Positions 13,665-21,347 of a DNA stretch of 26,431 nucleotides are shown piece by piece. The notes under the pieces are model-generated. The model had not been told where the DNA came from. It made no database searches and saw only the letters and a list, made by a program, of their open reading frames with translations. The stretch's first letter is position 1; each line of letters begins with the position of its first letter. A program made the translations under genes and the position numbers. This DNA is from a virus, in IMG/VR virus record IMGVR_UViG_3300031576_000521, positions 1-26,431 of that record; one strand, given 5' to 3'.

Positions 13665-13979
13665 ATGGCGATTGTGCAAGGGTTTTCCATGCGGTTGGTG
13701 CACCCCTTGGGCTTGGTGTCGGTGACGGCGTTTTACGATGATGCGGACGGGCGGCCGGTGCGGTTGGATACGACGAACACGACGGGGCGGCCCTTCCGTG
13801 TGCGCCTGGCGCTGGCGGATGGCTCGCGGCAGGTGAGCGCGGTCATTCAGGCGGGATCGAACAGCGTGATCGTGCCGGCGCAGGTGGCGCAGCGCATCGA
13901 CCTGCGGCCGTACGGCGACGAGCCGGGCGAGCTGCCGGGGGTGAATCCGACCGCGTGGGTGTGCCAGTTGGAGATATAG
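13665..13979 (+). CDS. Hypothetical phage protein, 104 aa
   Basis: A beta-rich protein starting MAIVQGFSMRLVHPLGLVSV. GGGAGGT lies 6 bases before ATG 13665 and decides this start over upstream alternative codons that lie in the tiny 13592 frame region. Segments TTGRPFRVRLALADGSRQVS and SNSVIVPAQVAQRIDLRPYG suggest an immunoglobulin-like or beta-sandwich fold. It ends three bases before GTG 13983. No family assigned. Confidence 0.62.
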   Translation: MAIVQGFSMRLVHPLGLVSVTAFYDDADGRPVRLDTTNTTGRPFRVRLALADGSRQVSAVIQAGSNSVIVPAQVAQRIDLRPYGDEPGELPGVNPTAWVCQLEI

Positions 13980-13982
13980 GCC

Positions 13983-14672
13983 GTGGCGTTTCCCTCGGTC
14001 CGGGCGGTTGGCGCGGACTACATCACGACGGGTGCGACGAGTCATGTGATCGATATGCCGGATGGTATTGTCTCCGGCAATTTGCTGATCGCGTTCTTCG
14101 CGCACGACGACGAGAGCAGCCAGGAAACGGTGACCTGGCCGGGGGGCTGGACGGAGTTTGTCAGCGCGGATGCGGGCGGCAGCGCCGGCGTAAACTATGC
14201 TTACCGTATCGCGGGCGGCAGTGAAGCCGCGTCAATCACGGTCACGACGGGCACGAGCGAAGCCGCCGCCGCCAAGATTTTCGAGATTCGGAATTGGCAC
14301 GGCACGTCGCCGCCGGAAGCGGCGACGGCCAACAGCGCGACCGGCGATCCTGATCCGCCGAGCCTGACGCCGAGTTGGGGCGCGGCGGATACGTTCTGGG
14401 TTGCGTCTTGCGGCCTGAACGCGGGTTCGGGGACGTGGGCGTATCCCGCAAGCTACACGACCGATCAGTACAGCCTGACAACCGGCGGCGCGGGTGCGAC
14501 GGCGCTGGGGCTTTGTTCTCGGCCGCTGAATGCGGCGAGCGAGAATCCGGCGGCGGGCGCATTTACCAATTCCGGTTGGGTGGGGGTTACGGTAGCGGTT
14601 TCTCCGGCGGCCGGCCCGAGGGTGCGTGTTCCGCTACGACGAATCGAAAGACTGACCCATTACAGGATGTGA
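13983..14672 (+). CDS. Beta-sandwich putative virion protein, 229 aa
   Basis: A protein rich in G, A, S, T and W with regular beta-strand spacing: DGIVSGNLLIAFFAHDDESS, TVTWPGGWTEFVSADAGGSA, KIFEIRNWHGT and DTFWVASCGLNAGSGTW. The pattern is typical of lectin-like or jelly-roll domains in phage fibres and environmental virion proteins. The C-terminus is short and basic (RVPLRRIERLTHYRM). The start is GTG. Carbohydrate binding is a reasonable guess but not shown by a specific motif. Confidence 0.62.
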   Translation: MAFPSVRAVGADYITTGATSHVIDMPDGIVSGNLLIAFFAHDDESSQETVTWPGGWTEFVSADAGGSAGVNYAYRIAGGSEAASITVTTGTSEAAAAKIFEIRNWHGTSPPEAATANSATGDPDPPSLTPSWGAADTFWVASCGLNAGSGTWAYPASYTTDQYSLTTGGAGATALGLCSRPLNAASENPAAGAFTNSGWVGVTVAVSPAAGPRVRVPLRRIERLTHYRM

Positions 14673-14675
14673 GGC

Positions 14676-15116
14676 ATGCCCATTTACACGAGCCGACTCG
14701 ATGCAACCTCCGTCAGCAGCGCGGCGACATTAGTGCAAGTCAACGCGCCATCGAACGCCGCGCTCAAGATTTTGCGCGCCTGGATCAGCGTCTGCACCGT
14801 TTCAAGCTGCGCGCTACAGGCTCGTCTATCGCGGCGCACGACCGGCGGCACGGGCACATCCTTCACGCCGATTCGACACGATCCGTGGGATGTCTCGACC
14901 AGCGCCACGGCGACGGTCAATCACAGCGCCGAGGGTTCGCTGGGCGACGTGATTATCCGGGATACGTTTAACGTCTTGAACGGCCTGCTCTACCTGCCCA
15001 TCCCAGAGGAGCGCATCATCGTTCCGCCCGGCTGCGCGCTGTCGCTGGATTTGCCCGTCGCGCCGGACAACGCATCGTCGCTGAACGCCGGTATAACCTG
15101 GTCTGAGCGGGAGTGA
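14676..15116 (+). CDS. Hypothetical virion protein, 146 aa
   Basis: Beta-rich protein beginning MPIYTSRLDATSVSSAATLV. LQARLSRRTTGGTGTSFTPI and GLLYLPIPEERIIVPPGCAL resemble small phage proteins thought to be capsid or fibre accessories. ATG 14676 follows the previous stop by three bases with GTGAGG nearby. Function not assignable. Confidence 0.6.
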   Translation: MPIYTSRLDATSVSSAATLVQVNAPSNAALKILRAWISVCTVSSCALQARLSRRTTGGTGTSFTPIRHDPWDVSTSATATVNHSAEGSLGDVIIRDTFNVLNGLLYLPIPEERIIVPPGCALSLDLPVAPDNASSLNAGITWSERE

Positions 15117-15120
15117 GGAT

Positions 15121-16233
15121 GTGGCGCAGCACGTCTTCCGAGCGCCGCCCAGACCGGCACAGCGCACGCGCTCTGTATTTCCCGCCGCACTGCCCAAGCC
15201 GGGCATCGTCAGCGGCACGGCAACGCTTGCGGCTTTCGGCTCATTAACATCCGACGCGCAAATTACACTGCGGCCTGATGCGGCCTTGTCCGCCTTCGGA
15301 TCGCTGACGTCTGACGCGGCCATGAGGCTGCGCGGCGACTCCGCGCTGGCGGCTTTCGGCGGCGTGAGCTCCGATGGCGGCCTGCGCATCCCCGGCAACG
15401 CGACGCTGGCGGCGTTCGCTGACCTGAGCGCCGAGGGCATTAGGAAAGTCTCCGGCGACGCGACGCTGGCGGCCTTCGGATCGCTGGCGTCGGATGGCCG
15501 TCTGACGCTGAATCCGAACGCGACTCTCGCGGCATCCGGCGATCTCACCGTGGCAGCGCAAATGCTGCTGCGGCCTGGCGCGGCGCTGGCCGCCGTTGCT
15601 GGCCTGGACGCATCGGCGCAATTGACGCTACGCGGCGACTTGTTGAGCGCGGCCTTCGGATCGCTTACAGCTGACGGCAGTGTCATTACGCCGGTCGAGG
15701 TGGCGATGGCCGCGTTCGGCGGCCTGGCCGTCAATGGACGGTTGATCCTACGGACCGACGCGACGTTGGCCGCCTTCGGCGCTCTGACGGTCGAAGTCGG
15801 CAAGGTTTTTGGAATGGCGGCGCTGGCCGCCTTCGCCGGCTTGGCGCCGGATGGTCAGCTTGTCGCGCGGGGCGATTCCGCGCTGGCCGCTTTCGCATCG
15901 CTGACCGGGGACGGCGCGCTGACGCAGCGGGGAACGGCGTTGCTGGCGGCGGCGGGCACGTTGGCCGTCAATGTGCAACTGAAGATCGGCGGTGAGGTCA
16001 TCCTATCCGGCGTGGGAACGCTGACGCCGGATGGCCGGCTGACGATCTCGCCGCAGGCGGTTCTGGCGGCCTTCGGCTCGCTGACGGTGGCCGGCGATAT
16101 ACAGGTTCAGGATGTTTTTGCGGCGCTGGCGCTGACGCTGGCGCGCCGGGATCTCACGTTGGAGCTGCGGACACGCGGGCAAATGCTGCACATGCCGCGC
16201 CGGTCGCAGACGCTGAAGACGAAGAAACGATAA
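15121..16233 (+). CDS. Virion protein of fifteen 20-residue repeats
   Basis: A 370-residue protein. After a 30-residue proline-rich start, residues ~32-330 consist of about 15 tandem units of 20 residues (60 bp) with consensus GDATLAAFGSLTSDGRLTLR; one unit is 19. Alternating hydrophobic residues and turns at (S/A)DG suggest a beta-solenoid or stacked-hairpin fibre. Similar AALSGSGTL-type repeats occur in phage minor tail proteins. The tail, residues 331-370, is helical then strongly basic. The start is GTG 15121. The stop and the next start overlap (TAATG). A fibre or head-surface role is inferred. Confidence 0.72.
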   Translation: MAQHVFRAPPRPAQRTRSVFPAALPKPGIVSGTATLAAFGSLTSDAQITLRPDAALSAFGSLTSDAAMRLRGDSALAAFGGVSSDGGLRIPGNATLAAFADLSAEGIRKVSGDATLAAFGSLASDGRLTLNPNATLAASGDLTVAAQMLLRPGAALAAVAGLDASAQLTLRGDLLSAAFGSLTADGSVITPVEVAMAAFGGLAVNGRLILRTDATLAAFGALTVEVGKVFGMAALAAFAGLAPDGQLVARGDSALAAFASLTGDGALTQRGTALLAAAGTLAVNVQLKIGGEVILSGVGTLTPDGRLTISPQAVLAAFGSLTVAGDIQVQDVFAALALTLARRDLTLELRTRGQMLHMPRRSQTLKTKKR

Positions 16234-16559
16234 TGCCGACAGTCCTCGAGTTCAGGGATAGCCCATTCGACATATCGGACGCAGAACGGCTCGCGTTCGG
16301 CTTTGATACGGCGGCCTGGGGAATCACCTGTCCGCTGTCGCCATCCGCTGTGATTCTGGATGCCAGCGGCGCCGATCTTTCGGCGTCGCTGTTCGCAGGC
16401 TCGGCGGCCATCTCGGCGTGCACGGCGACGTGCATTATCACACCGCGCGTGCAGAATCTGGTGGCGGGCTGCACATACCGGCTGGAGGTGCGCTGGGAAG
16501 ATAATCAGTCCACGCCGAACCGCTTTCAATGCGCGCTTTCAATCAAGGCGGCCTCCTGA
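16233..16559 (+). CDS. Hypothetical phage structural protein, 108 aa
   Basis: Beta-rich protein with AFGFDTAAWGITCPLSPSAV, CTATCIITPRVQNLVAGCTY and RLEVRWEDNQ. The last segment resembles small phage proteins that describe a reaction of field-to-value type beta sandwich near the connector. Overlaps both neighbours by one to three bases (TAATG and TGATG), indicating translational coupling. No precise family. Confidence 0.6.
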   Translation: MPTVLEFRDSPFDISDAERLAFGFDTAAWGITCPLSPSAVILDASGADLSASLFAGSAAISACTATCIITPRVQNLVAGCTYRLEVRWEDNQSTPNRFQCALSIKAAS

Positions 16560-17059
16560 TGGCTTACGCATCCGCGAGCGACGTAGGGGCTTTGACACGC
16601 AATCTTCTGGGCGGCGCGTCGTCCTTCACAACGTCGACCTCGCCGACGCTGGCGCAGGTGAATTCCTGGCTATCCGCCGGCTGTGCGATGATCGAGACGG
16701 TGGCGGGCGGAACGTCCATCGGCGCGACGCGCACGGTCTACGGGTTTGCCGTCGAAGCCAATGCGCTCTATGCGGCCTGGATGGCCGAGCGGTCGCGCAC
16801 CATGGCGGCGACGACGGCGCAGGAGCGCACCCGGGCCGATATGCTGAGGCGAGATTTCTTCGATCATCTGGGATGGCTGGAGAAGTACGGTCAGTCGCGG
16901 GGCGGCGTCACGCCGGTCAGCCTGGCCTATGCAGGAGGGATCAGCAAGAGCGACAAGGAGTCGGTCGAGTCCGACGCCGATCGAGTCACACCGCGCTTCA
17001 GGCGCGGGCAATTCAGAAACCCGGAGGCGCTAACGCCGGATGATACAAGCGCAAGTTGA
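16559..17059 (+). CDS. Head-tail connector protein, gp6-like
   Basis: A 166-residue protein, largely helical: MAYASASDVGALTRNLLGGA, LAQVNSWLSAGCAMIETVAG, AVEANALYAAWMAERSRTM, RADMLRRDFFDHLGWL. Adaptors of the HK97 gp6 group share this pattern of N-terminal ASASDV followed by a helical bundle, and lie between head and tail-completion genes. ATG 16559 overlaps the previous stop; the upstream GTG/ATG extension is read-through. Overlaps the next gene by 20 bases. Confidence 0.68.
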   Translation: MAYASASDVGALTRNLLGGASSFTTSTSPTLAQVNSWLSAGCAMIETVAGGTSIGATRTVYGFAVEANALYAAWMAERSRTMAATTAQERTRADMLRRDFFDHLGWLEKYGQSRGGVTPVSLAYAGGISKSDKESVESDADRVTPRFRRGQFRNPEALTPDDTSAS

Positions 17060-17630
17060 CGCTCACTGGCCGGGCGTGCATGAAATCGAAATCAACATTC
17101 CGCAGCCGCTCACGTCCGTTGATGGCAATCCACATATCTGGGAAACGATGACGCTATGTCAGATTGCCATAGCCGCTCAAGCGCGCACGACATTCGAGAT
17201 TGGGACCTACAACGGCTCGACGGCAATTGCCTTGAGCGCTGTTCCTGGAATGGAACGGATATGGACACTCGATTTGCCCGCGCATCAGGCGCCCGCGCTG
17301 TCCATCCTGGAAGACGATTGGCGCTACATAGGCGTAGTGAAGATGCCGTTTCCGTCGAATGTTAAGCAGCTCTGGGGGGACAGCGCCACGTTCAACTTCG
17401 GGCCTTACGTGGGCCGCTGTGATTTGGTGTTCGTGATGGGGGCGCACAGCCCGAGGTACATCGAGAATGATTTGGCGGTCGCGTTTCGATTGCGCTCGCC
17501 CGGCGGCGCGGTCGTGCTGCACACGGGAACGGCAGAGCCGATGCGCGCGGTGACGGAGAAATACAGCGCGTGGCTGGTCAGCGATCGGATGGCGGTGATT
17601 GATGAACCAGCAACACGACACGGATTTTGA
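17040..17630 (+). CDS. Class I SAM methyltransferase-like protein
   Basis: A 196-residue protein with the SAM-binding motif FEIGTYNGSTAIAL near residues 52-65, acidic WTLDLP at the end of the second strand, and DLVFVMGAHSPRYIENDLAV, which corresponds to the FIDGAHSYEYVKND signature of the Methyltransf_24 group. The usual DG aspartate is replaced by methionine here, so activity is uncertain. Such enzymes modify sugars or small molecules. The last codons and the TGA stop come from a family A repeat. It begins the accessory cassette that continues with glycosyltransferases. Confidence 0.72.
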   Translation: MIQAQVDAHWPGVHEIEINIPQPLTSVDGNPHIWETMTLCQIAIAAQARTTFEIGTYNGSTAIALSAVPGMERIWTLDLPAHQAPALSILEDDWRYIGVVKMPFPSNVKQLWGDSATFNFGPYVGRCDLVFVMGAHSPRYIENDLAVAFRLRSPGGAVVLHTGTAEPMRAVTEKYSAWLVSDRMAVIDEPATRHGF

Positions 17631-17648
17631 GCACGGATACACGGAAAG
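17617..17648 (+). repeat. Dispersed repeat family A, copy 6 (gives stop and SD)
   Basis: GACACGGATTTTGAGCACGG followed by ATACACGGAAAG. Its TTTTGA supplies the TGA stop of the methyltransferase gene, and its GGAAAG end is directly before ATG 17649 of the glycosyltransferase gene. Confidence 0.78.
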
Positions 17649-18893
17649 ATGACAGTTTCACAAAATGGCTTGCATCTCATATATCTCTATGCCGATAGCG
17701 CGACGGAATGGAATTGTTCCCAATGGCGCGCGCTTTCCCCGTCGGATGCGATCAATGCCGAGCATGAGCGCGGCACGACGCCGATGACGGCGCAGTTGTT
17801 TTTCATGCCTACCGCGCTGGTCTGGGATCACCCTGGGGTGCAGCGCCAGATTGGCGCGGCGGATGTGCTGATTTTCCAGCGCAATGTCCTGATCAAGGAG
17901 GTGTGGGACGCGATGAGCTACTGGCGCGCGCTGGGCAAGACCGTCGTGGTCGATCTCGACGATCACTATCCCGGCCTGCTGCCGAGCAACCCGGCGTTCC
18001 CTTATTGGATCCTCAACAAGCCAGGAATCGAGCCGCATCCCGTCGCAGGCCTGGAAGAAGGCTTGCGCCGGGCGCACGCGCTCACGTCGCCGTCAAAGGT
18101 TATCTTGAAAGATTGGGAGCACGTCGTTAGGGGTTTTTTCCTTCCGAACTGGACGCGGCGCGCGTGGTACGAGGACATCGAGCACAAGCCGGCAGATGGA
18201 CATGATTATCTGTTTCAGTACGACGACGAGGGCAATCTGCTTGCCACGCCGCGCGAAGGCTCAGAAGGCGAAATCATCCTCGGCTGGGGCGGCTCGATCA
18301 GCCACGTTGATTCGTGGCTGTACAGCGGCATCATTCCGGCGCTCGATCGGATATTCGAGGAGTTCCCGGCCGCGCGGCTGAAATTCTGCGGCCACGAAAA
18401 GAGGTTGGAAGACCTGATGCTCGGCCGGTGGGGCGAGCGCGTGATTCGGCAGGGCGGTGTCATGCCCACTCACTGGCCGAAGGTCGTTTCGACGTTCGAC
18501 ATCGGGCTTGCGCCGCTCGATCCTCGGCCGCTCCCGCCGTGGCGTGAAGACGCGCCGGTCGTGTCTTACGACGATCGCCGATCGTGGCTCAAGGCGGCGG
18601 AGTACCTGACCGCTGGCGTGCCGTGGGTGGCGTCGCGCAGCGAGACCTACCGCGAGCTGGCGCACCTGGGAAACGTAGTCGACAACACACCAGAGGCATG
18701 GTTCGACACGCTTTCGTACACGCTCCGGCATCTGGACGACGCAAAGACCGAGGCGTGGAAGCGGCGGCGCTGGGCGTTGGATAGGTTGACGCTTGAGGGA
18801 AATATCGGGCGCTACACCCAGATCGTGGACAACATCATTGCCGTGGCCCAGGTCGCAGGCGGCGCGAAGCTGCCAGGGACGATCTACGTATGA
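17649..18893 (+). CDS. GT-B glycosyltransferase (GT4-like)
   Basis: A 414-residue protein. The N-terminal half has QLFFMPTALVWDHPGVQRQI, DVLIFQRNVLIKEVWDAM, TVVVDLDDHYPGLLPSNP, then ALTSPSKVILKDW and FLPNWTR; the C-terminal half has IILGWGGSISHVDSWLYSGI, LKFCGHEKRLEDL, STFDIGLAPLDP and SWLKAAEYLTAGVPWVASRS, the nucleotide-sugar-binding region of GT4-type enzymes. It should transfer a sugar from a nucleotide donor to an unknown acceptor, possibly virion protein, DNA or host glycan. It is preceded by a repeat that provides its ribosome site and followed by an ATGA overlap with a small gene. Confidence 0.82.
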   Translation: MTVSQNGLHLIYLYADSATEWNCSQWRALSPSDAINAEHERGTTPMTAQLFFMPTALVWDHPGVQRQIGAADVLIFQRNVLIKEVWDAMSYWRALGKTVVVDLDDHYPGLLPSNPAFPYWILNKPGIEPHPVAGLEEGLRRAHALTSPSKVILKDWEHVVRGFFLPNWTRRAWYEDIEHKPADGHDYLFQYDDEGNLLATPREGSEGEIILGWGGSISHVDSWLYSGIIPALDRIFEEFPAARLKFCGHEKRLEDLMLGRWGERVIRQGGVMPTHWPKVVSTFDIGLAPLDPRPLPPWREDAPVVSYDDRRSWLKAAEYLTAGVPWVASRSETYRELAHLGNVVDNTPEAWFDTLSYTLRHLDDAKTEAWKRRRWALDRLTLEGNIGRYTQIVDNIIAVAQVAGGAKLPGTIYV

Positions 18894-19081
18894 CACAACG
18901 CGAGGCGCAAGAGAGCAGCTACCGCATAGCGACGCAGTGGTATGTCGAGCATGATGTCACCTGCGGTGATGTGTCGCTCGGCGATGTGATGGAGTACGAT
19001 GTGCTGCGCGTCGTGGGCGCGTTGTTCCTGAACGAGATTAGAGGCGATGGCCGAGATCAAGAGCGAAGCGAAATCGGATAG
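18890..19081 (+). CDS. Small hypothetical protein, 63 aa
   Basis: Starts MTQREAQESSYRIATQWYVE in ATGA overlap with the glycosyltransferase stop and overlaps the next glycosyltransferase start by 35 bases. It is acidic (DVSLGDVMEYDVLRVV). No family recognised. Coupling on both sides suggests it works with the two transferases. Confidence 0.55.
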   Translation: MTQREAQESSYRIATQWYVEHDVTCGDVSLGDVMEYDVLRVVGALFLNEIRGDGRDQERSEIG

Positions 19082-20282
19082 TAGGATTCTGATTCTGCCG
19101 GGGCATCCTGTGTCGTCCTGCGCCTGGCGCGCGCTGGCCGAGCATTACGCGCTGCTATTTCTCTATCCGCAGGCCAAGCAGCACGCCGATTCATTGGCGC
19201 TGGCGACGGCGCACCTGGGCCAGTTCTACAGCCCGGATGCGCAGGAGTGGGCAGCGAACGAGACGGCGCGCATGCTGGGTGAGCTGCATTCGGCGCAGTG
19301 GGATTTTCAGAGATTCAGCGAGCGCCTGCCGCACGACCTGAATAGCCGGCTGCCGCAGTGGTGGCCGGGCTACATCCTGACGCACGCGCAGGGACTGGCG
19401 CAGCGCATCGCATCACTGGAGGTTGTGTCGCAGAAATATGAGGTGTCCGGCCTCGTGCTGCACGAAGACGTGGCGCCGGACACGCGCTCGATGGCGCTGT
19501 GGGCGCGGGCGCGCGGCATCCCGACGATTCACGTCCCGCACGCGAATTGCCATCTGCGCGACGACGCCGGCCCGGATATTCACCGCGAGACGCGCACGGA
19601 TTGGCTGGCGGCCAGCGGCGCATACGCGGCGGATTGGTACGCGCGCCAGGGATTCCCGCGTGAGCAGATCACCGTTGTGGGAGCGCCGCAGTGGGATGCG
19701 CTGTACGAGGATGTGACCGACCGGGACAGTGCGCGGCGCATCTTCGGATTCGAGGCAGGTGACACTGTGCTCGTCTACGCCACGACCTGGGCGCAGACGA
19801 CCGGGCTGCGCGGCGGCTGGCAGGATGAACATGAGGCAGGCTTGGCAGCCGTGCTGAGCCTGGCCAAAGAGATGAGCGCTGCGCTCGTCATCAAGATTCA
19901 TCCGAACGATCAGCAGGGCAGCGAGGACATATTCGCGGAGAGGATGAAGGCGGCGGAGATACACGGGCGCGTGACACGGCAGCACAACGCCTTCGCCTTG
20001 CGCGCCGCCGATGTGTTCGTCGCCCAGGGACCGAGTAATATGTGCGTGGAGGCGGCGATCATGGGCACGCCGGCGTGTTATATCCAGACTGAGGGGTTTG
20101 ATTACTCGCACGCGCTCCCCTTCCGCTGCGCGCCGGATGGATTGTCGCAGGCGGCGCGTCTGGCGCTGGAGAGCCGGGGCGATCCGCTGTGGCAGGATTT
20201 CATCCGCTTCTACAATGATGTGCACCCGGGCGGCGGCGCGGTCGCGCGGCTGGTGGAGTTCGTGAGAGAGAAGTGTCCGTGA
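19047..20282 (+). CDS. Second GT-B transferase (CDP-glycerol/epimerase-like fold)
   Basis: A 411-residue protein. Features: ILILPGHPVSSCAWRALAEH, VLHEDVAPDTRSMALWARAR, GIPTIHVPHANCHLRDDAGP, WLAASGAYAADWYARQGFPR, EQITVVGAPQWDAL, VLVYATTWAQTTGLRGGW, VIKIHPNDQQGSEDI and ADVFVAQGPSNMCVEAAIMG. This is the GT-B pattern of CDP-glycerol transferases and UDP-GlcNAc 2-epimerase-like enzymes (KIHPN; GPS..CEA). It should use an activated sugar or polyol; the cytidylyltransferase at 2176 could supply a CMP/CDP donor, which is speculative. A duplicated repeat follows it. Confidence 0.78.
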   Translation: MAEIKSEAKSDSRILILPGHPVSSCAWRALAEHYALLFLYPQAKQHADSLALATAHLGQFYSPDAQEWAANETARMLGELHSAQWDFQRFSERLPHDLNSRLPQWWPGYILTHAQGLAQRIASLEVVSQKYEVSGLVLHEDVAPDTRSMALWARARGIPTIHVPHANCHLRDDAGPDIHRETRTDWLAASGAYAADWYARQGFPREQITVVGAPQWDALYEDVTDRDSARRIFGFEAGDTVLVYATTWAQTTGLRGGWQDEHEAGLAAVLSLAKEMSAALVIKIHPNDQQGSEDIFAERMKAAEIHGRVTRQHNAFALRAADVFVAQGPSNMCVEAAIMGTPACYIQTEGFDYSHALPFRCAPDGLSQAARLALESRGDPLWQDFIRFYNDVHPGGGAVARLVEFVREKCP

Positions 20283-20288
20283 ACAACG

Positions 20289-20325
20289 GATTCGGAGAAT
20301 TCGACGGATTAGAGGCGGGCTATTC
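20289..20325 (+). repeat. Dispersed repeat family B, copy 2
   Basis: GATTCGGAGAATTCGACGG followed by ATTAGAGGCGGGCTATTC. It differs from the copy at 20362 by one base in 37. Between them is an 8-codon ATG frame (20335-20361). Confidence 0.8.
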
Positions 20326-20361
20326 TCGGAGGCCATGCGCGCCGTGATGACAACGGCGTAA

Positions 20362-20398
20362 GATTCGGAGAATCCGACGGATTAGAGGCGGGCTATTC
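20362..20398 (+). repeat. Dispersed repeat family B, copy 3 (SD region of 20399 gene)
   Basis: Second copy 73 bases after the first. AGAGGCGGG within it can act as ribosome site for ATG 20399. The gap 20283-20398 holds only this duplication and the 8-codon frame. Confidence 0.8.
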
Positions 20399-20890
20399 AT
20401 GATCCGCATACGCTCTGACGGAGTTCTGGAGCAGATCGAGGCGCAGGCGCGCAGCGCGCCGCAGTGGGTTCCGCAAGAAATCGCGTTCAATATGCGGAAG
20501 CTCGGGCCGAAGGCCGTCAAGCGCATGCGGGAAGCCGTGCATGTGCATCGCTACACGGGCGCGCTGGAAGACTCCATTGACGACCACTACTCGCGCGGCG
20601 ACATGCAAATCGACATCTACCCGGGAGCGCAGCGCGGCAAGTGGGATGCGGGGCTGCTCCTGGAGTTGGGCACGGGGCCGATTCCCCGCGCGCCATATCG
20701 CCCGATCGCGGCATGGGCTGCGTTTCGAGGCGCGCCGATGCCGGGGGCGTGGCTCAAGATTCGCACGCGCGGCGTGTCGGCGCATCCATTCCTGGATCGC
20801 ACGGCGGCGGCCATTATTCCTGACGTCGAGGAAGCGGCGGCGGGGATGGCGCAGGACATCGCTGTGCGCCTGTTGTGGGGGACGCGATGA
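20399..20890 (+). CDS. HK97 gp10-like tail/head-tail joining protein
   Basis: A 163-residue protein: helical start (VLEQIEAQARSAPQWVPQE, MRKLGPKAVKRMREAVHVHR), then TGALEDSIDDHY and a beta-rich part ending LLLELGTGPIPRAPYRPI and SAHPFLDRTAAAIIPDVEEA. The FxHPFL.pA-type ending and TG.L..SI motif are characteristic of HK97 gp10-family proteins, placed just before the tail terminator. Stop overlaps next start (ATGA). Confidence 0.8.
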   Translation: MIRIRSDGVLEQIEAQARSAPQWVPQEIAFNMRKLGPKAVKRMREAVHVHRYTGALEDSIDDHYSRGDMQIDIYPGAQRGKWDAGLLLELGTGPIPRAPYRPIAAWAAFRGAPMPGAWLKIRTRGVSAHPFLDRTAAAIIPDVEEAAAGMAQDIAVRLLWGTR

Positions 20891-21312
20891 GCCTGCAGGA
20901 CATTCGAGAGGGGCTTTACACAACGCTCCATACCTGGGGGCCGTTCGCCGCTTCGGAGATGAGCGCGTGCGGATACGATGTGCTGGAGACGGCCAATGTC
21001 TGCGCCATCGTGTTCGCGCCGGGTGAATCGACGTTTCAGCCATTGACATTCGGCGCGAGCGCGATCGATTCCGGCGCGTGGGGCATTGATGGCGAGATCT
21101 ACATCAAGGACACGGGAGCTCCGATGGCGCTGCTCGGCAGGGTGTGGCAGGCACACGACGATCTGCGGGACACGCTGGAGCGCGATCGGCGGCTGAGCAA
21201 TACCGTGCAATACGCGCGGCTATCGCGCATGGCGTTCAGCCCGGTCCTCTTCGAGGCCGGCGGCCAGGGCTGGGCGCGCGTGGAGTGGACGATTATCGCG
21301 GAAGAGTTCTAG
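20887..21312 (+). CDS. Tail terminator-like protein
   Basis: A 141-residue protein starting MSLQDIREGLYTTLHTWGPF. APGESTFQPLTFGASAID and WARVEWTIIAEEF show the alternating strands seen in tail terminators (HK97 gp11 / lambda U type). Position between gp10-like and tail tube genes supports this. ATG 20887 overlaps the previous stop. Its TAG stop directly abuts the TTGACT -35 box of the next promoter. Role inferred mainly from order. Confidence 0.66.
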   Translation: MSLQDIREGLYTTLHTWGPFAASEMSACGYDVLETANVCAIVFAPGESTFQPLTFGASAIDSGAWGIDGEIYIKDTGAPMALLGRVWQAHDDLRDTLERDRRLSNTVQYARLSRMAFSPVLFEAGGQGWARVEWTIIAEEF

Positions 21313-21341
21313 TTGACTGCCACCGCCGTTTTTGATATACT
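21313..21341 (+). promoter_or_regulatory. Sigma70-type promoter of cassette 3
   Basis: TTGACT (21313-21318) and TATACT (21336-21341) are 17 bases apart. The -35 box begins on the base after the TAG stop of the upstream gene. Confidence 0.78.
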
Positions 21342-21347
21342 GTAGTC

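Noticed and set aside
15214-16110. Regular 60-bp repeats considered as a CRISPR or DNA satellite array
   Set aside because: The periodicity is in the protein: DNA units are diverged, in frame and without spacers.
1867-17648. Family A repeats considered as attachment sites or phage ends
   Set aside because: They are too many, lie inside the structural region, and there is no integrase or host sequence next to them.
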